The notes: generated by a model from the letters alone, not told the origin. Counted from the first letter of the stretch, positions 47,301-60,169 are shown. The stretch is DNA of 64,000 bases from Dromaius novaehollandiae (GCF_036370855.1 NC_088113.1:16078501-16142500), one strand, 5' to 3'. Numbers and translations are program-made.

Positions 47301-50300
47301 CAGGCACTCATTCAGGATAAGAAAACACTTCTCATATATTTTATGAAAAATTTCAGAAGTTTTCAATTTCATTCCTTTGCAGAACAAAGCAAATGTTGAC
47401 CTGCACATTTCACAACATGTAATTCTGGGTGTTTCAGTTATCCCTGGTACTGGCCCCTGCAGGGTGACGGGCGCAAACCTTTGGTGATGGGCACTCATAG
47501 CCTACAGCTCCTACCGCAGCCTGGTACTGCGCTCCCACTCCATCAGTCCTTGCACGTTTGAAACTACCAAGGTCTTTTGCAAAGACAGGCTAAAAGTTTG
47601 CACTTAATAACAAGCCTCCATTTCTTGTAGTTAGTCAGTAACAGTGCAGGTCATTGGAAGTCCTGGGTGAGGAGTGAAGAGCAGACCTATATGTTTTATC
47701 CTAACTCCCCTCAGCCCTTCTTCCTCCCTGTTAAAGTGTGCACCACCAGTACCGAGAGGGAAAAGCAGAATACTGAATTGCAAAATTACATTCTTTCCCC
47801 TAAAACATGAAGGGACGTGTTTGCTGCAGCACACTGGGTTTCATAGCAGTAGAGTATAAGCAGGTTAAGAAAATAAGCCTGTCTGTGTGTTGTTATCAGT
47901 GCGTCTTAGTCTCCTTATTACCGTAACCAGTAACATGAGCGCGGCACCTCGTCTCCAGCAAGAGCGTGGTTGCCGCTACCTGCCTGCAGAGCAGCCAGCA
48001 GAAAGCCGTCAAGAGACCCAAGTCTTTCCTCCCCGATTGCCCGGGCTGTGTGGCTCATTTGTACGTGTTGAAGAAAGTTTGACACCTTTGGGTTTCTTGA
48101 AGAGATGGATGTCAGAGCAATGAGAGGGGAAAGGTGAGGCAGGAAATCTGGCTCCTTTTAAAGGTGCTTTGATAATCTTCTGCACAAAAAGCTAAAGCCC
48201 GCAGGTTTCTCACGTTGTAATGCGGAGCAGGCACTGCTTGAGGCCGGCATTTACAGCTCACTTACTAGGAGTGAAATGCTTTACATGTCTCCGGGGACGT
48301 GTGAAAGGAGAGCTGCCCCCTGTGTCCTGCTAGAAGCCATGCCAGCAGTTCAAATAAATTTTTTCCAAGATTTTATGATCTGATGCTTGGATTACATTTG
48401 TTTAGCTGTAGAGGTGTGAGGTCTGACCAATTTGTCCAAGGGAAAGAATAGCCCCAGCTCCATACACGTGTGCGTTTGGAGCTCAGCTTCGACCATGACA
48501 CTGCGGAAACCTCCGAGGAGGAGGGATGAAGTCATAGGAAGGCTCAACCGAGAACCAAGCACCGGAGAGGAGAGGGACGCGAAGGGACGGCGCTGCAGCC
48601 GGAGTGCCGCCGTCCTCGACTAAGCTGGAGCACACGCCAGCGCAGGGCCCGGCCCTTCGGAGACGCCACGTGCTGCGGCTGGGTCCTGCCCTTTGCCCTC
48701 AGCATGCGGTCCCAATCACCCACAGGGCTAGGACGGGCAAGACCTCCACTTCATTACATCCTCTTATCAAATACTTTTATTCCATTAGGGTTTTTTCCCT
48801 CACATTTCAGGCTTCAAGCCTTTCTTTCTGTTGTTTCAAGAGGGCAATTTAAGAGCAAAGCCTTATTCTCTCTCTAGATCTACACAAATGTGAACTAAAC
48901 TTCACGGAAAAGTGAATATCGTACTAACTTCTGTGTATAGGGAGGACATTAAAGCAGGGAGGCTGGTGGTGTTTTCAAAGCCACAGAGCAGAGCTGCCCT
49001 CTCCCCCACAGCCCAGAGAGCCGGTGGCAGCAGTCTGGTAGGTCTCACCTATCCCTCCCAGCTCCTTTTATTCCTCCTCCATTCCTCATCCCTAGATCCC
49101 CCCATATCCAGCTCATCAGCCTTCCCAGCTCAGATCCTTCTGCCAGCCCATGGCACTCCTCGTCGTGCCCTGACTCCCGTCACCCCCCCGCCCCGTCCAT
49201 CAGCTCTTGCACCGCTGACCCCACCGCAGCGGACCAGGGTCACTCCACCACACACGGGCTGGCGGGGCTTGGGGCAACCTGAACATGGCCTGCGCTTACC
49301 AAAAATCCAACAGAAAAGATGGCAAGGGCAGAAAAAGAAGCTAAATCTGAGAAAAAAGTGGACATATGGTAGCCCCAAAAAAGTGTGATGAAGTCCTCTG
49401 AAGTTGCTGGAAAGAGTCCCATTTACTTAACTGAGCTTTGACCACAATCCAAAGCCAAGCACAGTTCAAAGCTGAGATAAGTCCTGGCTCCCAGTTCCCG
49501 TTTTCGTGCTCAGACTGCTAGACAAGGCCCATCCTCCTGCTTTTATTTATATTAGGGAGTCACTCATTCGTAATTCATCAGGGAATGAAGCTCACTTCCC
49601 GTGTCAGGATACAGAGCATTTATATGGTGATAAGGGACTGTATTAACATTATAACCTGGTGTTTGTAAATGCTCATATTCACTTTCAAGGTATTTATCAC
49701 CAATAAATGCAGCAGAAAATCTGGCTTCATTGACCTTTGCTACGCAGATTATACTTTTTCACACTGGACGTAAAACCCAGCATTTGTTTACTGTAGTGTT
49801 GGGTCCAGTCACGTTCAGTACATCGCGTTAAGACAACAGGAGCTGTAGGTGCTCAATCCCTTTGAAAACAGTGGTCTTATAACCCCATTTGGGATTTTTA
49901 ATTGCAACGTGTGCCAGCAGTGCATTTTTATTTTATCGTGAGGAATTTCCCCTACACACAGCCCACCCAAAAGCCAAAATTCTTTTGTTTTCATACAAAG
50001 AACAACAAAACATATAATTACAAATACATGTAACAGACAAGACTTCATGATGGATTAACCGTGCTTCAGAACTGAAAAGCAGACCTGTGATGTTAACAGA
50101 CATTCACTCAGTGAGCTCATATTTTCCACCCCATTTCTAATTGCACTGTCATAGTTAGCGTGTGCCTAGTTTATTGAAAAGAGCAACAAATGTGTATCTT
50201 TTGTCTACTGAAACCTATTTAAATGACTTGTACTCTTTACGGCCTGAAAAAGTAAGACTTTACATACCGGGCAGGTAAATATCAAATCAATGTCGCAGTG

Positions 50301-53169
50301 AAGGCAGCTTTAATAAAATAACCGATACAGTTACCACCAACAAAGACTGGGCATGGATGGCTCATAGCATTGGGACTGTTCGTTGACTCATATTTTAGGA
50401 GTCTTTCATTTCCAGGTAGTAGGTTTGACTCTACCTTGCTCTTAAAATTATGACCAGCTGACAGCAAAGGGTGGAAGGGTACAAATTAAATTGCATGTGG
50501 CGCTCTTACGATAAGTATATTGGCAATAGCTTCCTACTATTATTTATGTTTGAGGTCACCAACTGTTTATTACTGCACATTACTTCCTTTGATTCTTCTC
50601 AGGTGCCAGAGCCAAAGGACAGAGGAAGGACATAATAAATCTGCAATCTATTCATCTTTCGTGGAAATGGAGAGGGAAGGTTCATGTTGTGGAGTAACCA
50701 CATCTCAGCAGGGAGGTGCTCACCAGCAGCTGGAGCTCATGGAGCACTGGTGCATGGTCCATCATTTCGTTGCTGCAGCAGCACACAGACATTTGGAACA
50801 AAAATGCCGTTAACAGTGTCTCCCAGCCAGCAGTTCTGTTTGGACCAACCTCAGGAGCCCATGTACAGCAGGCCAGACCTGACTGTGTGGCTGCGCACAC
50901 TGTGAGCCCCAAGGGATGGTCCAGAGATGCACTGATGGGTTGGGGAGCACCATGGGCCGACCAACAGCGTGGGCAGGCTGGGTAGCCTCTCCTGGGTCAG
51001 GGTAGCAGGTACCTGGCTGAGGTTTGAGGCCCAGGCTGACGATCCCATTGCAGCCCTTGGGCAACCATTGCTCATGATCTATTTTCTTGTAAATGAAAGA
51101 GCAAGATTCGGGATGCCCAGCTCTGAAAACTTGTAGGAACGTGACTTTTAGTAAGTGGTCAACACTAGCACTCACCTCTAAAAATAGAAGCACTAGAAAT
51201 CACCCGTGACAGTCTTGGCCAAAATCAACTATTTTTAGCCCGTCTGTTCCCTGTGAGCTCAGTTCTCCCAGGAAGGGGAGGAGGCAGGAGTTCTCGTCAC
51301 AGAGTGCATTAGTCAGAAGTAGTTTGAGCCGAAATGCTTTCATATCTTGAGCGCTAAAAAAATGACAGAACCACTTAATTTCTTTAAACGGGCGTGAGAA
51401 TGTTGCCAAGTTTTGTGAGCAATTAAATTTAATGCAGGATAAGATGGCAGGGGTGAAGGATAATTATATGCTCTCAAAAGCTTGGTCTTTTTATAAGCGA
51501 AATGGCCTTAGGGAGTTTTCCGGTAAAGTTTGGGCTCAGTCTTTCAGTTCCAACAAAGCCAGTTGCCAACAGTGGCTTCGCAATGGGCATATGTGACATG
51601 ATTCCTAACGAATTCCCTGTCAGGTTTCCATTCAAATGCCCACCAGACCTGACAACAGTTTGATTTTCCTTTTGCTGTTTCGTGCAATCGGATCTTGCCT
51701 GATGTGTTAGCATTCCCGCATACCTGCGTCCTTAGCAAGCTAAAGAGTCGGTATACCAGATGCTAATGTATAGATCTGACAAATGAACTCCAGAAATCTT
51801 TGAAGAGCTGGTATAACAAAAGCATCAAATAACACTAATGGGAGTGCTAATGACTGTTCTTACTAATGAGCCCAGACTTGTGAGGTTTTGAGTAGCTCGT
51901 AAGAGGTGCTCCGTGCCACCATTCGCTTTGCTGAAAATCAACAGAATTAATTCATTCTCGATGAAAGGATGCACAGATACTGATTTGTCCTTGCCCAAGG
52001 AGTTGTTGGGCACATGAGGGAGAGCATATCCAGCCATCATCCCCGTCGCAGCGTGAGAAAGAACCCTTTAACAGCATTAGAGACTGGGGGAAGAGCTGCT
52101 GTCCTCTAGACTGTGAGAACATTACTGAGCATGTTACTGACTCATTTTCTTTTGAAGTTATATGTGGGTGTTATATGAAATTATTCATATATCAATATTC
52201 AGACAATTTTAGGCAATTTATTAGTGAAAACTTTTCAGTTCTCACTAATGTTGCAAACCCTTCGGTACTGATTTTCCAAGATCGGTTATTTAAGAAACTG
52301 GGAGAGGCAACAGAGTAGTCACTATGTGATGCTCATTACTCCTCTGTTTGAAAAGTTTAACTTAGCCAGACAAGTAACAGAAATCATACAATATGATTTA
52401 GACAGAATTTTCAAAAGATCATGTAGTCAAGCTGAACAAGGCCATGAGTATCCCAGCAATGGAAATTTTCAGAGAGGAAGGATTGTGGTTAAGGCCACAA
52501 ATAATGAAAACATCATAAAAATGAAGGAGTAACAGACTAGATTCCTTGGATCACTCATCTGATGTTTGCTATCCACTCTCACAGCTCCCAGCTCAACAGG
52601 TTGCAAAACAGAGTCTTAGGGCAAACAACAGCTAGCCGGTTCTAACAGAGGGAGGAGGTACTGGGAAGCGAGTTGTCTGAAGGTGTGAAAGAGCTACTTC
52701 CTTTTCTTCTTTTCCTTTTCCCATTTTTATTTTTAACTTAATAAATCTAGTTCATGATATTGTGGCAACATTCTCTTGATGTAAAACATATTTTACTTGC
52801 AACTAAGTACAAAAATATTTCTCCAGTACATTCCAGCTAGCTGCAAGGATGATAATCTTACAGACATTTTTCTTTTTATGGTTTAATTATATTTATTTTT
52901 AGTTGAATTGCTGGGCTTATTCTTGGGAGCCTGTTGGATCCTGATGATGCTTGCATTTGCTGTTGGGAATATGGCACAAGCCACAGCACTGAACTGGATG
53001 ACATTTATAAAGGTTCTAATAGCTTCGCTGCTGGCGAAGAGCTGAGAATGTCATTTTCTCAACCCCACCTACAGATTTCAGGATCTAACAAGCTCCGGAA
53101 CAAATGTTGCATTTCAGTTTTGTAAAAATGATTTTATCTATGGCTGGAAACCCCTGCAGCACTTTAGCA

Positions 53170-53174
<5 letters not shown>
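44341..53174. other. AT-rich region with scattered weak signals
   Basis: It contains A-rich stretches with an 8-bp inverted repeat AGACAAAG/CTTTGTCT (44820-44843), a T/C-rich stretch at about 45160-45260, a GC-richer 99-codon plus-strand frame at 45607-45906 that may be part of a decayed retrocopy, and a small CpG-rich patch at 48480-48700. No gene is recognised. Confidence 0.45.
48480..48700. other. Short CpG-rich patch
   Basis: About 220 bases with many CpG (gacgcgaagggacggcgctg and neighbours) in AT-rich DNA. No exon or TATA signal stands out. Confidence 0.35.

Positions 53175-53205
<31 letters not shown>
53175..53205. repeat. A31 homopolymer
   Basis: Thirty-one consecutive A residues, the longest homopolymer in the window. 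It could be the tail of a retroposed sequence, but no AATAAA lies just upstream and the preceding 300 bases match nothing I know. Confidence 0.95.
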
Positions 53206-53209
<4 letters not shown>

Positions 53210-55130
53210 GAAATAAGGTTATACCTGATACCTGCATTTGTTCCTCCAGCGGTTACATCAGTACGACTACTTCAGTGATATTGCCCAATAGCATAACCGT
53301 GTTCCTACATTATCACTCAACTGACATGGCCATGCCACCATCAGCTAGGTTTTAATTACCTCGTATAAGCCAGGTCAAGCTAGACCAGTGCGTCCAAGAA
53401 GCCAGGCTGAGGGAGGGAGATGCTCCAGTGGTTCAGCCCAGCTGGATTAACTCATCTTTCCAAGCGGATCATGATCCGTTGCAATGTGGGGAGCTGTCTG
53501 TGAGCACTGTGCTGGATGGAGTCCTTGTGATCAGGGTTAATGCACCATAATTCATGCCACCAGCAAAAAAGTTCATGGGAATCTCTTTTTAATGATTAAA
53601 GACACCGTGTTCTTTTCCATAGGAAATACTTGAGTCAGGGTTGGGTAATTGCAGTTTCCTATCTGTTTTTTTGCTTTAGTTTTCACATTGGCAATTTTTT
53701 AACCTCGTTTCTTGAAGTAAGATGCTGAACATTGTTAAGCAGCTTCTGTTCCTATCCTTGGGGCACTAACATTTCGGTAACGGATACACCATACAGTGTG
53801 CAGTTTGCTAATGGACCACTCAGGAAGGAATGTGCTAAATGTGAGGTACAATGATACATTGATAGCATGTGTTTACAGATAACATTAGTCTGATATTTTT
53901 TAAGGATTTTTGAAGAATTGAGCCACGTTTGAGAAAAGAAAAAATAAAGATTATCTAAGGAAAGATCTCCTGAGTAAATTGGTTTTGAAGGAGCCAAACC
54001 TGAAATCGAAGCTCCCTCCTGGGTCTCTGCTTAACATGCCATTAGCACATTGCACGTGATTGCCTGTTTGCCTATTGTTTATGACTCACATGTTTTTAAT
54101 ACTTTTGGTGCTAATTCAATGTTTTAATATTTCATAGGTCTCACATCCCTGAGGCTAACCATGAATCCAGTCTCTGTGGCTTTAAAGCTCCAGAGATAGA
54201 TGTGGTTCTCACGTTTGTAAATCAGCATGAAGTGTGTAAATCAGAAGTCTTCCTGGTAATCGCCTGGAGGGGTGCTGTGCAGTTATAGCTGCATAACTCA
54301 CACCAGAAACCCGCTCCTTGAACCTTGAAAACAAATACTTAGATTTCAGGAAAGAAAATGGATCCACAACAAATGGTGTAGTATTGCTTAATGGCTTCCT
54401 GACAAATCCCTGTCCCTGCTCCGGAGCTGTGCAAGCAAACGCAGGGACTGCTCTCGTTTCAGTCTTGGGAGGAACCCGACAGGTGCAGTTAGCAAGCTGC
54501 TCAGGATGATAAAAGCCATCATTTCAATACGCTATTAAAAAAGGCATTACACTCAGCTCAGATGCTTAGCTCAGTCAAGAGCTGTCTGTAAAAATACCAT
54601 AAAAGGCCAGGTCTTGCAACGCTTGTGCATGCAATGTTTGCATGTGCTGAACTCCCACAAAAAATGTGGAGTTCGGCATGGGAAAGGAATGCAGGTTCTG
54701 CATTACACTGACACGACGTACGAGCAACCCACCGGCGCCCACGATCACCGCGGGGCAGAACGGGGCAAGTCAGATTGGAAGGTGACATGAACTGTTCACA
54801 CAGGGAACTTTCACCCGGGGTTTGGGTTTCCATGCAGTCCTTCTGCCTTGCAATGGTTTTGTAGTCTGCTAGGACTCTCAACAGGATTTCAGCCACGGGT
54901 CAGTCGCGACCAGTTTTCTGCTCTCCTAACACAATATTCCAGAATAATTTCTGCCCCAAATCCAGATTCTTTGGTGTTTGAAGGACAGGGTATTGAATAC
55001 AGTTTTCTTTGTTCTTTGACAAGTCTTACAGAACTAAACAGACTTGATCCAGCAACCATGAAAATCAGTGGATTTACTGCTGGCTTTGTTAGAGTCACAA
55101 AGCTGGCAGGGATTGTCTAATACACTCTCC
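53206..55130. other. Non-coding sequence, nothing recognised
   Basis: AT-rich. The stretch around 54040-54140 could be a conserved element. Open frames up to 112 codons (54558-54896 minus) lack known motifs. Confidence 0.5.
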
Positions 55131-55139
55131 CACCCCTTG

Positions 55140-55385
55140 CTCTTCAGCTGTCCAGCCTAAGATTAGACCACCCAGGTCCTTCTTCACAGTTTATCTAGCC
55201 TGTTCCTAAAGACAGCAGCCTGCATGGTCTGCAGCTGGGCTTCACAACCCCTACCCTGGGGAAGCTTTTTCTGATGTCTTGCCCAAAACTCTCTAGTTGC
55301 AGTTTAAGCCCATTGCTTTTTGCCCAGCCCACTGAGGTGTAGAATAAGGCTTTATACCCAAAATACGTCATATATAGATTGAAGG
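55140..55385 (-). repeat. CR1 LINE fragment
   Basis: The plus strand follows the antisense CR1 3' region block by block: tttatctagcctgttcctaa, a variable stretch with cttcacaaccc, ctggggaagctttttctgat, then gttgcagtttaagcccattg. This order is characteristic of sauropsid CR1 elements. The coding sense of CR1 is therefore on the minus strand. Divergence is high and neither the terminal 8-bp repeats nor any coding part is visible. Confidence 0.7.
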
Positions 55386-55546
55386 CAAAATGGAACCATT
55401 TTGCTTCCATAGTTACTCATTTATTTTTAATCAAAAATCTAGAGTTTTTTATTAACTTCCTCAGAGTGGTTCAACTAAACCATAGAGCAGAGCGATAGCT
55501 TTCTACCGAGTGCTTTAGGGGAAAATAGTTTCCTGCAATAGTTAAA

Positions 55547-55608
55547 CCTGTTCCACTGAAGTCATGGGAAGTTTTGCCATTGAGTATAATGAGCCTGGAT
55601 TTCAGCCA
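55547..55608. repeat. Palindromic repeat family copy with both arms
   Basis: cctgttccactgaagtcatg, then ggaagttttgccattgagta and taatgagcctggatttcagcc. It retains the 'actgaagtcatggga' arm, the 'gttttgcc' centre and the 'gcctggatttca' outer block. The best-preserved full copy in the window. Confidence 0.65.
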
Positions 55609-56310
55609 GTGATTGGCAGTTTTCAAATTCATATCTTTATTAGGGTCCATCAGCTCACCCATTCTGAGAGCACCCCTGTCTTCCACGTAAATTCATGTAG
55701 CAGCTGTGAAGCCTCCGATAGGTCTTGCTGAGTCTGTAGCCCCTTCACTTCCCTCTAGGAGAGAGAAAAGATCACCTTAAAGCCGGATTGTGTTGTGGTT
55801 GATTGGTTTGCCTGATCTTGGCTTTAAGTAGAGAAGAAAGAGTTGCAAAGTGTCATTCTCTTGCAATGAAAACATGTGCCTGTGCCAAATCCGAAGGAAG
55901 AAAGGAAGAAACACAGATCCTGGAAGAGGTGGAGACTCACTGTAAAGCACCAAGAGCCTCAATCCCATCCATCCATCACCCTGGGCTTAGACCAGAAGTC
56001 TATCAGTCACAAAAGTTTATTCATGTCAAACAATTTTAGCTCCAGCAGGAATGATGAGACCAGCACCAAGCGGAGGAGGTTTGAATCAACTGAGCTTATC
56101 ACACAGAGGTTTCAAAAAGTTCTCATTACGGAGCCCCCGTGCTTACTTGAAGGGAAAGGGCTGAAACTTCCAATATATTTTGCTCAGGCTGACAGCCTAG
56201 TAAACACTCTAGCAGGATAACCATGATCCTTAGAACAATGGAAACATTTTAGTTAGAAACTGTAGAAGTTACAAGGCTGAGATTTATATGCTGTGGGGTA
56301 AATAAATATT

Positions 56311-56350
56311 CAGTTCCCATTAATGTTAATGGGAGTTAAGTGGCTAATTC
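56311..56350. repeat. Palindromic repeat family core
   Basis: cagttcccattaatgttaat then gggagttaagtgg: the cccattaa/ttaatggg pair is a perfect inverted repeat separated by a few bases. Confidence 0.5.
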
Positions 56351-56569
56351 CCCACACATTATGCTGAAGATTTACTTCTCTGTGTTTTATAGAATAAATG
56401 AATTTATAGTCTTCCTGGAGGTTAGACCTGAAAAAAACAAAGAGCTCAGAGTTTACTCCGTTTTTATGAGGTCATTTTTTTTAAAAGAAGGTTTATTCCC
56501 TGAACAGAAGGAAAGGTTAGAAGAGCATAGAGTTAAAGCAATCCCCTCCATGGGATGCCAGGGAGATTT

Positions 56570-56750
56570 GTGGCAGGCATTTAATCCAACCTTACAGACG
56601 GAGAGACACACAAAGATCCGTATAAAATGTCTTAATAACAGAAGCCGGAAATTCGTAACAATAATAAAAGCTGACATTTATACAGAGCCTTTCATCCACA
56701 CATCCACAAGCTGGATTTTGCATTCAGAGGCACTCACAAAATTCCCTTGA
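56570..56750. repeat. Possible ancient SINE/L2-like repeat
   Basis: ttacagacggagagacac resembles the reverse-complement MIR segment ttacagatgggaaactgag. It is followed by aaaagctgacatttatacag and agcctttcatcca, a phrase order common in old amniote repeats. Two different relics may adjoin. The long open frame 56340-56750 crosses it and is probably accidental. Confidence 0.35.
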
Positions 56751-57736
56751 AAAACACTTGTGATTTCACACTGAAAGGGCAAAATGCATCAAGTAGGCTG
56801 ACTTCAGTTTTACCAAAACTCGGTCAACCTTGGGCCAGACATCCGCAGCCATTTAACGCCCCAGGAAGGTAGTTAAGCACCTTTCTATTTTAAAATTCAG
56901 AGTATTCTTGTTAACTTCAACAGATTTTTCATGTGTTTCAGTGTGTGTATGTACCTCGGTGAACTGGGACCTACAACAGCACTTAACACAGCCATCCTCT
57001 GCATCTCTATGCAAAAATCCCACCAAATCTCGTGTCTTTATCAGATGCTTCAGTCTCTGAGATGACCCCATAAATTTTCATTGCTGGTTAAAAACATTTA
57101 ACCTCAGTTTTATCAATAATTTACAAGTCTCAAGAACCCTCTGCACAGTTTGCTAACAGTAGCCCATAGTCTCTGTGCTCAAAGAAGACCATACATTCAT
57201 TCTAAACAATCGCATTTTTTCCTTCCTCTGTTAAGCAATGCTATGTGTTTGTGCTGAAATTCAGATTAGTGACTAGAAACGAGACAATTAAACATTTGTT
57301 TCACTTTAGCCCTATTTGAAAAAGAACAGCTTCAGAGAGAGCGAGAGAAAAAGTCACAGCAGTGTTTTCAATAGGGCGCAGTGATCTGCTACAGATAAGA
57401 AGCAGTCTTTTTTCCTTATTCAAATGTTAAGCTTTCCCAGGCAAATAATATTTTCCACTAACTGATCATTCATTCATCTACAGCTTCGCACAAGCAAGTC
57501 CTTTTCATTGCCAAGGTCACTGTCACTGGTTTATTTTGATCAAACACTGCTTTTGTATGGTGCATATTGGATCTTTTTCCTTCTTGGCAACAGAACAGCC
57601 TCTCGAGACCTTTGACAGTCACTCTATGCACTCATCTTTCGCCAGGACTCACCTCTCCGATCACTTCACATCTATCAGAGGCAGCAGCAGGGACCCTGCC
57701 GGATCAAGTGGCCCTGCGCCCGCCTGCCGGCTCCAC

Positions 57737-57755
57737 TCAGCACCGTGGTGCTGAA
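57737..57755 (-). promoter_or_regulatory. Palindrome containing a REST/NRSF left half-site
   Basis: The plus strand has perfect 8-bp arms TCAGCACC/GGTGCTGA around GT (57737-57754). On the minus strand 57755-57743 reads TTCAGCACCACGG, identical to the left 13 bases of the RE1/NRSE consensus. The right half (acagcgcc) is absent, so full REST binding is doubtful. Confidence 0.35.
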
Positions 57756-57886
57756 GCAGGGCTGCAGCTCCTCTCGACCTCCCGTCCCTCCCCAGCCTCG
57801 GGAAAACGCTCTGGGTGCAGCCCGTGGACATCACCCGAAGTCGGAGCAGCCTGAGTTTGCGGCGGACTCCCCAGGAGCGATCCTGG

Positions 57887-57908
57887 AGGAAAGGAAAGGA
57901 AAGGAAGG
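57887..57908. repeat. (GGAAA)n short tandem repeat
   Basis: Four GGAAA units, slightly imperfect, in a purine-rich stretch. Confidence 0.8.
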
Positions 57909-57959
57909 TGGCGGAGAGAAAGCAGGACTGGAATGTGATTCCCTTGCATATGTTTGAAA

Positions 57960-58200
57960 TGTTATTTACTATCTAGTAAAGCCATTTTATAGCAACCCTG
58001 CATTTTATTTTCAAACACTTCTATCAGCTCACACTGTATATCAGTCATTATCTGATTATGGAAGCTTTCACAATGGTTTCCGGGCAGCTTTAAAAAGCTG
58101 CCAAGGAATTCAGCATGGCAGAGGTTTGAACTTTATTGTTGCTTTTCACAGAAAGCCTGAAGAACAAGTAACAGAGAAGAAAAAATGTATTTCAATGACC
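57960..58200. other. AT-rich block with a perfect 9-bp inverted repeat; candidate conserved element
   Basis: At 58083-58102 GGCAGCTTT and AAAGCTGCC flank a 2-base spacer. The surroundings contain TTTATT and ATTATC cores without simple repeats. Conservation is unknown. Confidence 0.3.
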
Positions 58201-59105
58201 TGTGCTAATGCAATAGGCTCAGACCATGACAAAAATGACCTTTTGGGGGTTATACAGTCCAGATAATGTGCTCACAGCCATCTGCTAGTGGATCGTGGGA
58301 CTCGATAGCCCCTCTGGCTTTTTTATTAGTTCTTGCAGAAGAGCAATAAATAAATGTCATGTTATTACTGAAAAAGCACCAACAAGATACAGAACAATTA
58401 TTAATTGTACTTAAAGTAGCCCGGTCAGATGGTACGTGAGCATCCTAGAGAGATGATGGACAGGTAAAGAAAGAAATCTCTCCATTTAAAAGAGATAGCT
58501 GACTCAACCGGTTTGTTTTTGCTGGCTACACGTGAATAGGATTGCGCCCGAACAGATTACTTTTACATTCTCCGCTTTTCCTCGGGGAGAATACCTTGTC
58601 TTTTTAAGCCATTTAGCTGTGTTGATAATTTTTATTCTTTACAATAGGCTGTTAGCCAAGGCAAATGTTTGTGTTGTTTTAAAAACTTAAAGTGTATCAC
58701 TGTGGGAAACTTAAAATATACAGATAACTTCAGAAAGCATTTTTGAAAAAAAGCTGTGATAATATCCCATGTTATTTCACTTCTCTTCTATTAGTTTTAC
58801 ATGCAGCAGTGCGCAGTGCCTTCACGGGCTGTTTTTCTGCCCTCCCCCCTTCCCATTCCAAATGTATGAAAATCCTGGTATGATGCTAATTGAACCAAAC
58901 CGTCAACGTTTTTGTAACCACGAAAACTACAGAAGAAAGCAAGAAGCTAAAAATCAAACATTATTTTTATCTTTGAAAGAATGTTTGAAATATGTGGCTG
59001 CCACAAGGAAAACACTTCAAAGTGTGTGTATATTAAATATTAGCACTAAACAGGACTCAAAACAGTACGGGAAGGACAGGGAAAGTTTAATTGGAAACGA
59101 CAAAA
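58201..59105. other. AT-rich non-coding sequence
   Basis: No gene or recognisable repeat. A 114-codon open frame (58769-59113 plus) has no known motif. Confidence 0.5.
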
Positions 59106-59109
59106 TTAA

Positions 59110-59780
59110 ATAAGACGCAGCCTTCGAGTCCGCGCAGGAACGTTTGTCTCGGCCAGGCGCTGCTCGTGCCGCATACCGAGCACGCGCCGTGCGCTGCCGA
59201 GCACCGAGGGGCTCAAACCAGGGCGGTGAGGAGCCTGGCTCGCAAAGCCTGCCACAAAAACAAAGTTCGATGGCTGAAAATACTCCAGGGCTGCTGCAGC
59301 CCGGGGGAAGGCATCCCGCTGCACGAGGAGGACGGTGCCCCGTGCCTCTGCCGCCTTCCCGCGCCGTCGGCCCCCCGAGGGCCTCTCCCTCACCCCAGGG
59401 AGAAGGGAAACCAGGAGCTGCCACCGGCCGGGAAATCGCGGCTCTTGGTCCTCACCAGCATCCCCAGCCACCAGCCAAAGGGACACTGCTCGGCGGCAAA
59501 GGAAATATTAATTAATAGTGAACCAGACCTGCAAAAACTGGGCTTGCATAGCTGAACCCGGATTAACCCAGTGTGCAAGCGCGCAGGTTGGGTACAGGCA
59601 AGTAAATCACGCGCGTGCCGGCTGCCAGCCTGGCCCAGCAACCCCTACTCCCGCCTCCGGTTTCGCGGCGTGGGCACCGTCACGGGTCCGCTCCCACGTG
59701 TGACCTCGAGCGGACACGAGCGGTGCTGGCACGGTCTGCGCCGACCCGATTCCATCTACCAGCTTCTTCTCGTGAGTCAC
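59110..59780. promoter_or_regulatory. GC-rich island, function unknown
   Basis: CpG-rich, densest at 59120-59450 and 59570-59750, separated by AT-rich sequence near 59500. Overlapping open frames of 80-150 codons on both strands have compositional bias only. It could be a weak or tissue-specific promoter or a non-coding RNA start. Confidence 0.35.
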
Positions 59781-60169
59781 CCCAACCTCAGACCTACCTT
59801 CCTCTTCCAAGACACACACAGGTGGGCACAAGTCCCCGCAGGTTTGTTGGTTTAGGAGCAGAGGACATTAAAGCAGCTCTGAGTTGTGTAACGCAGCTTT
59901 AATAAGCATGTGCTTTCTATTTGTCACTGCTTAAACTGTACTTCTATACCCGCGGCCCAGGAGCCTTGCCGAAATCTGCAAAACATTAACTGCAGAAAAG
60001 ATGAAGGGAGCTCGGCCACTCCACGGGCCGGGGAGAGCGTCTGGCTCGGGAAGAAGTCATTTTGATGGAATTAAAGGAAATAGTAATCAGGGTTGTAGCG
60101 AGAACTCTCTTCCTCTAGTTAATGTATTTTCTTAAACAAAGCGCAGGAAGTTATAACAGAAAGCTCTTG

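Noticed and set aside
56340..56750. 136-codon plus-strand open frame
   Set aside because: It runs across sequence resembling an ancient SINE/L2 repeat, with no recognised domain.
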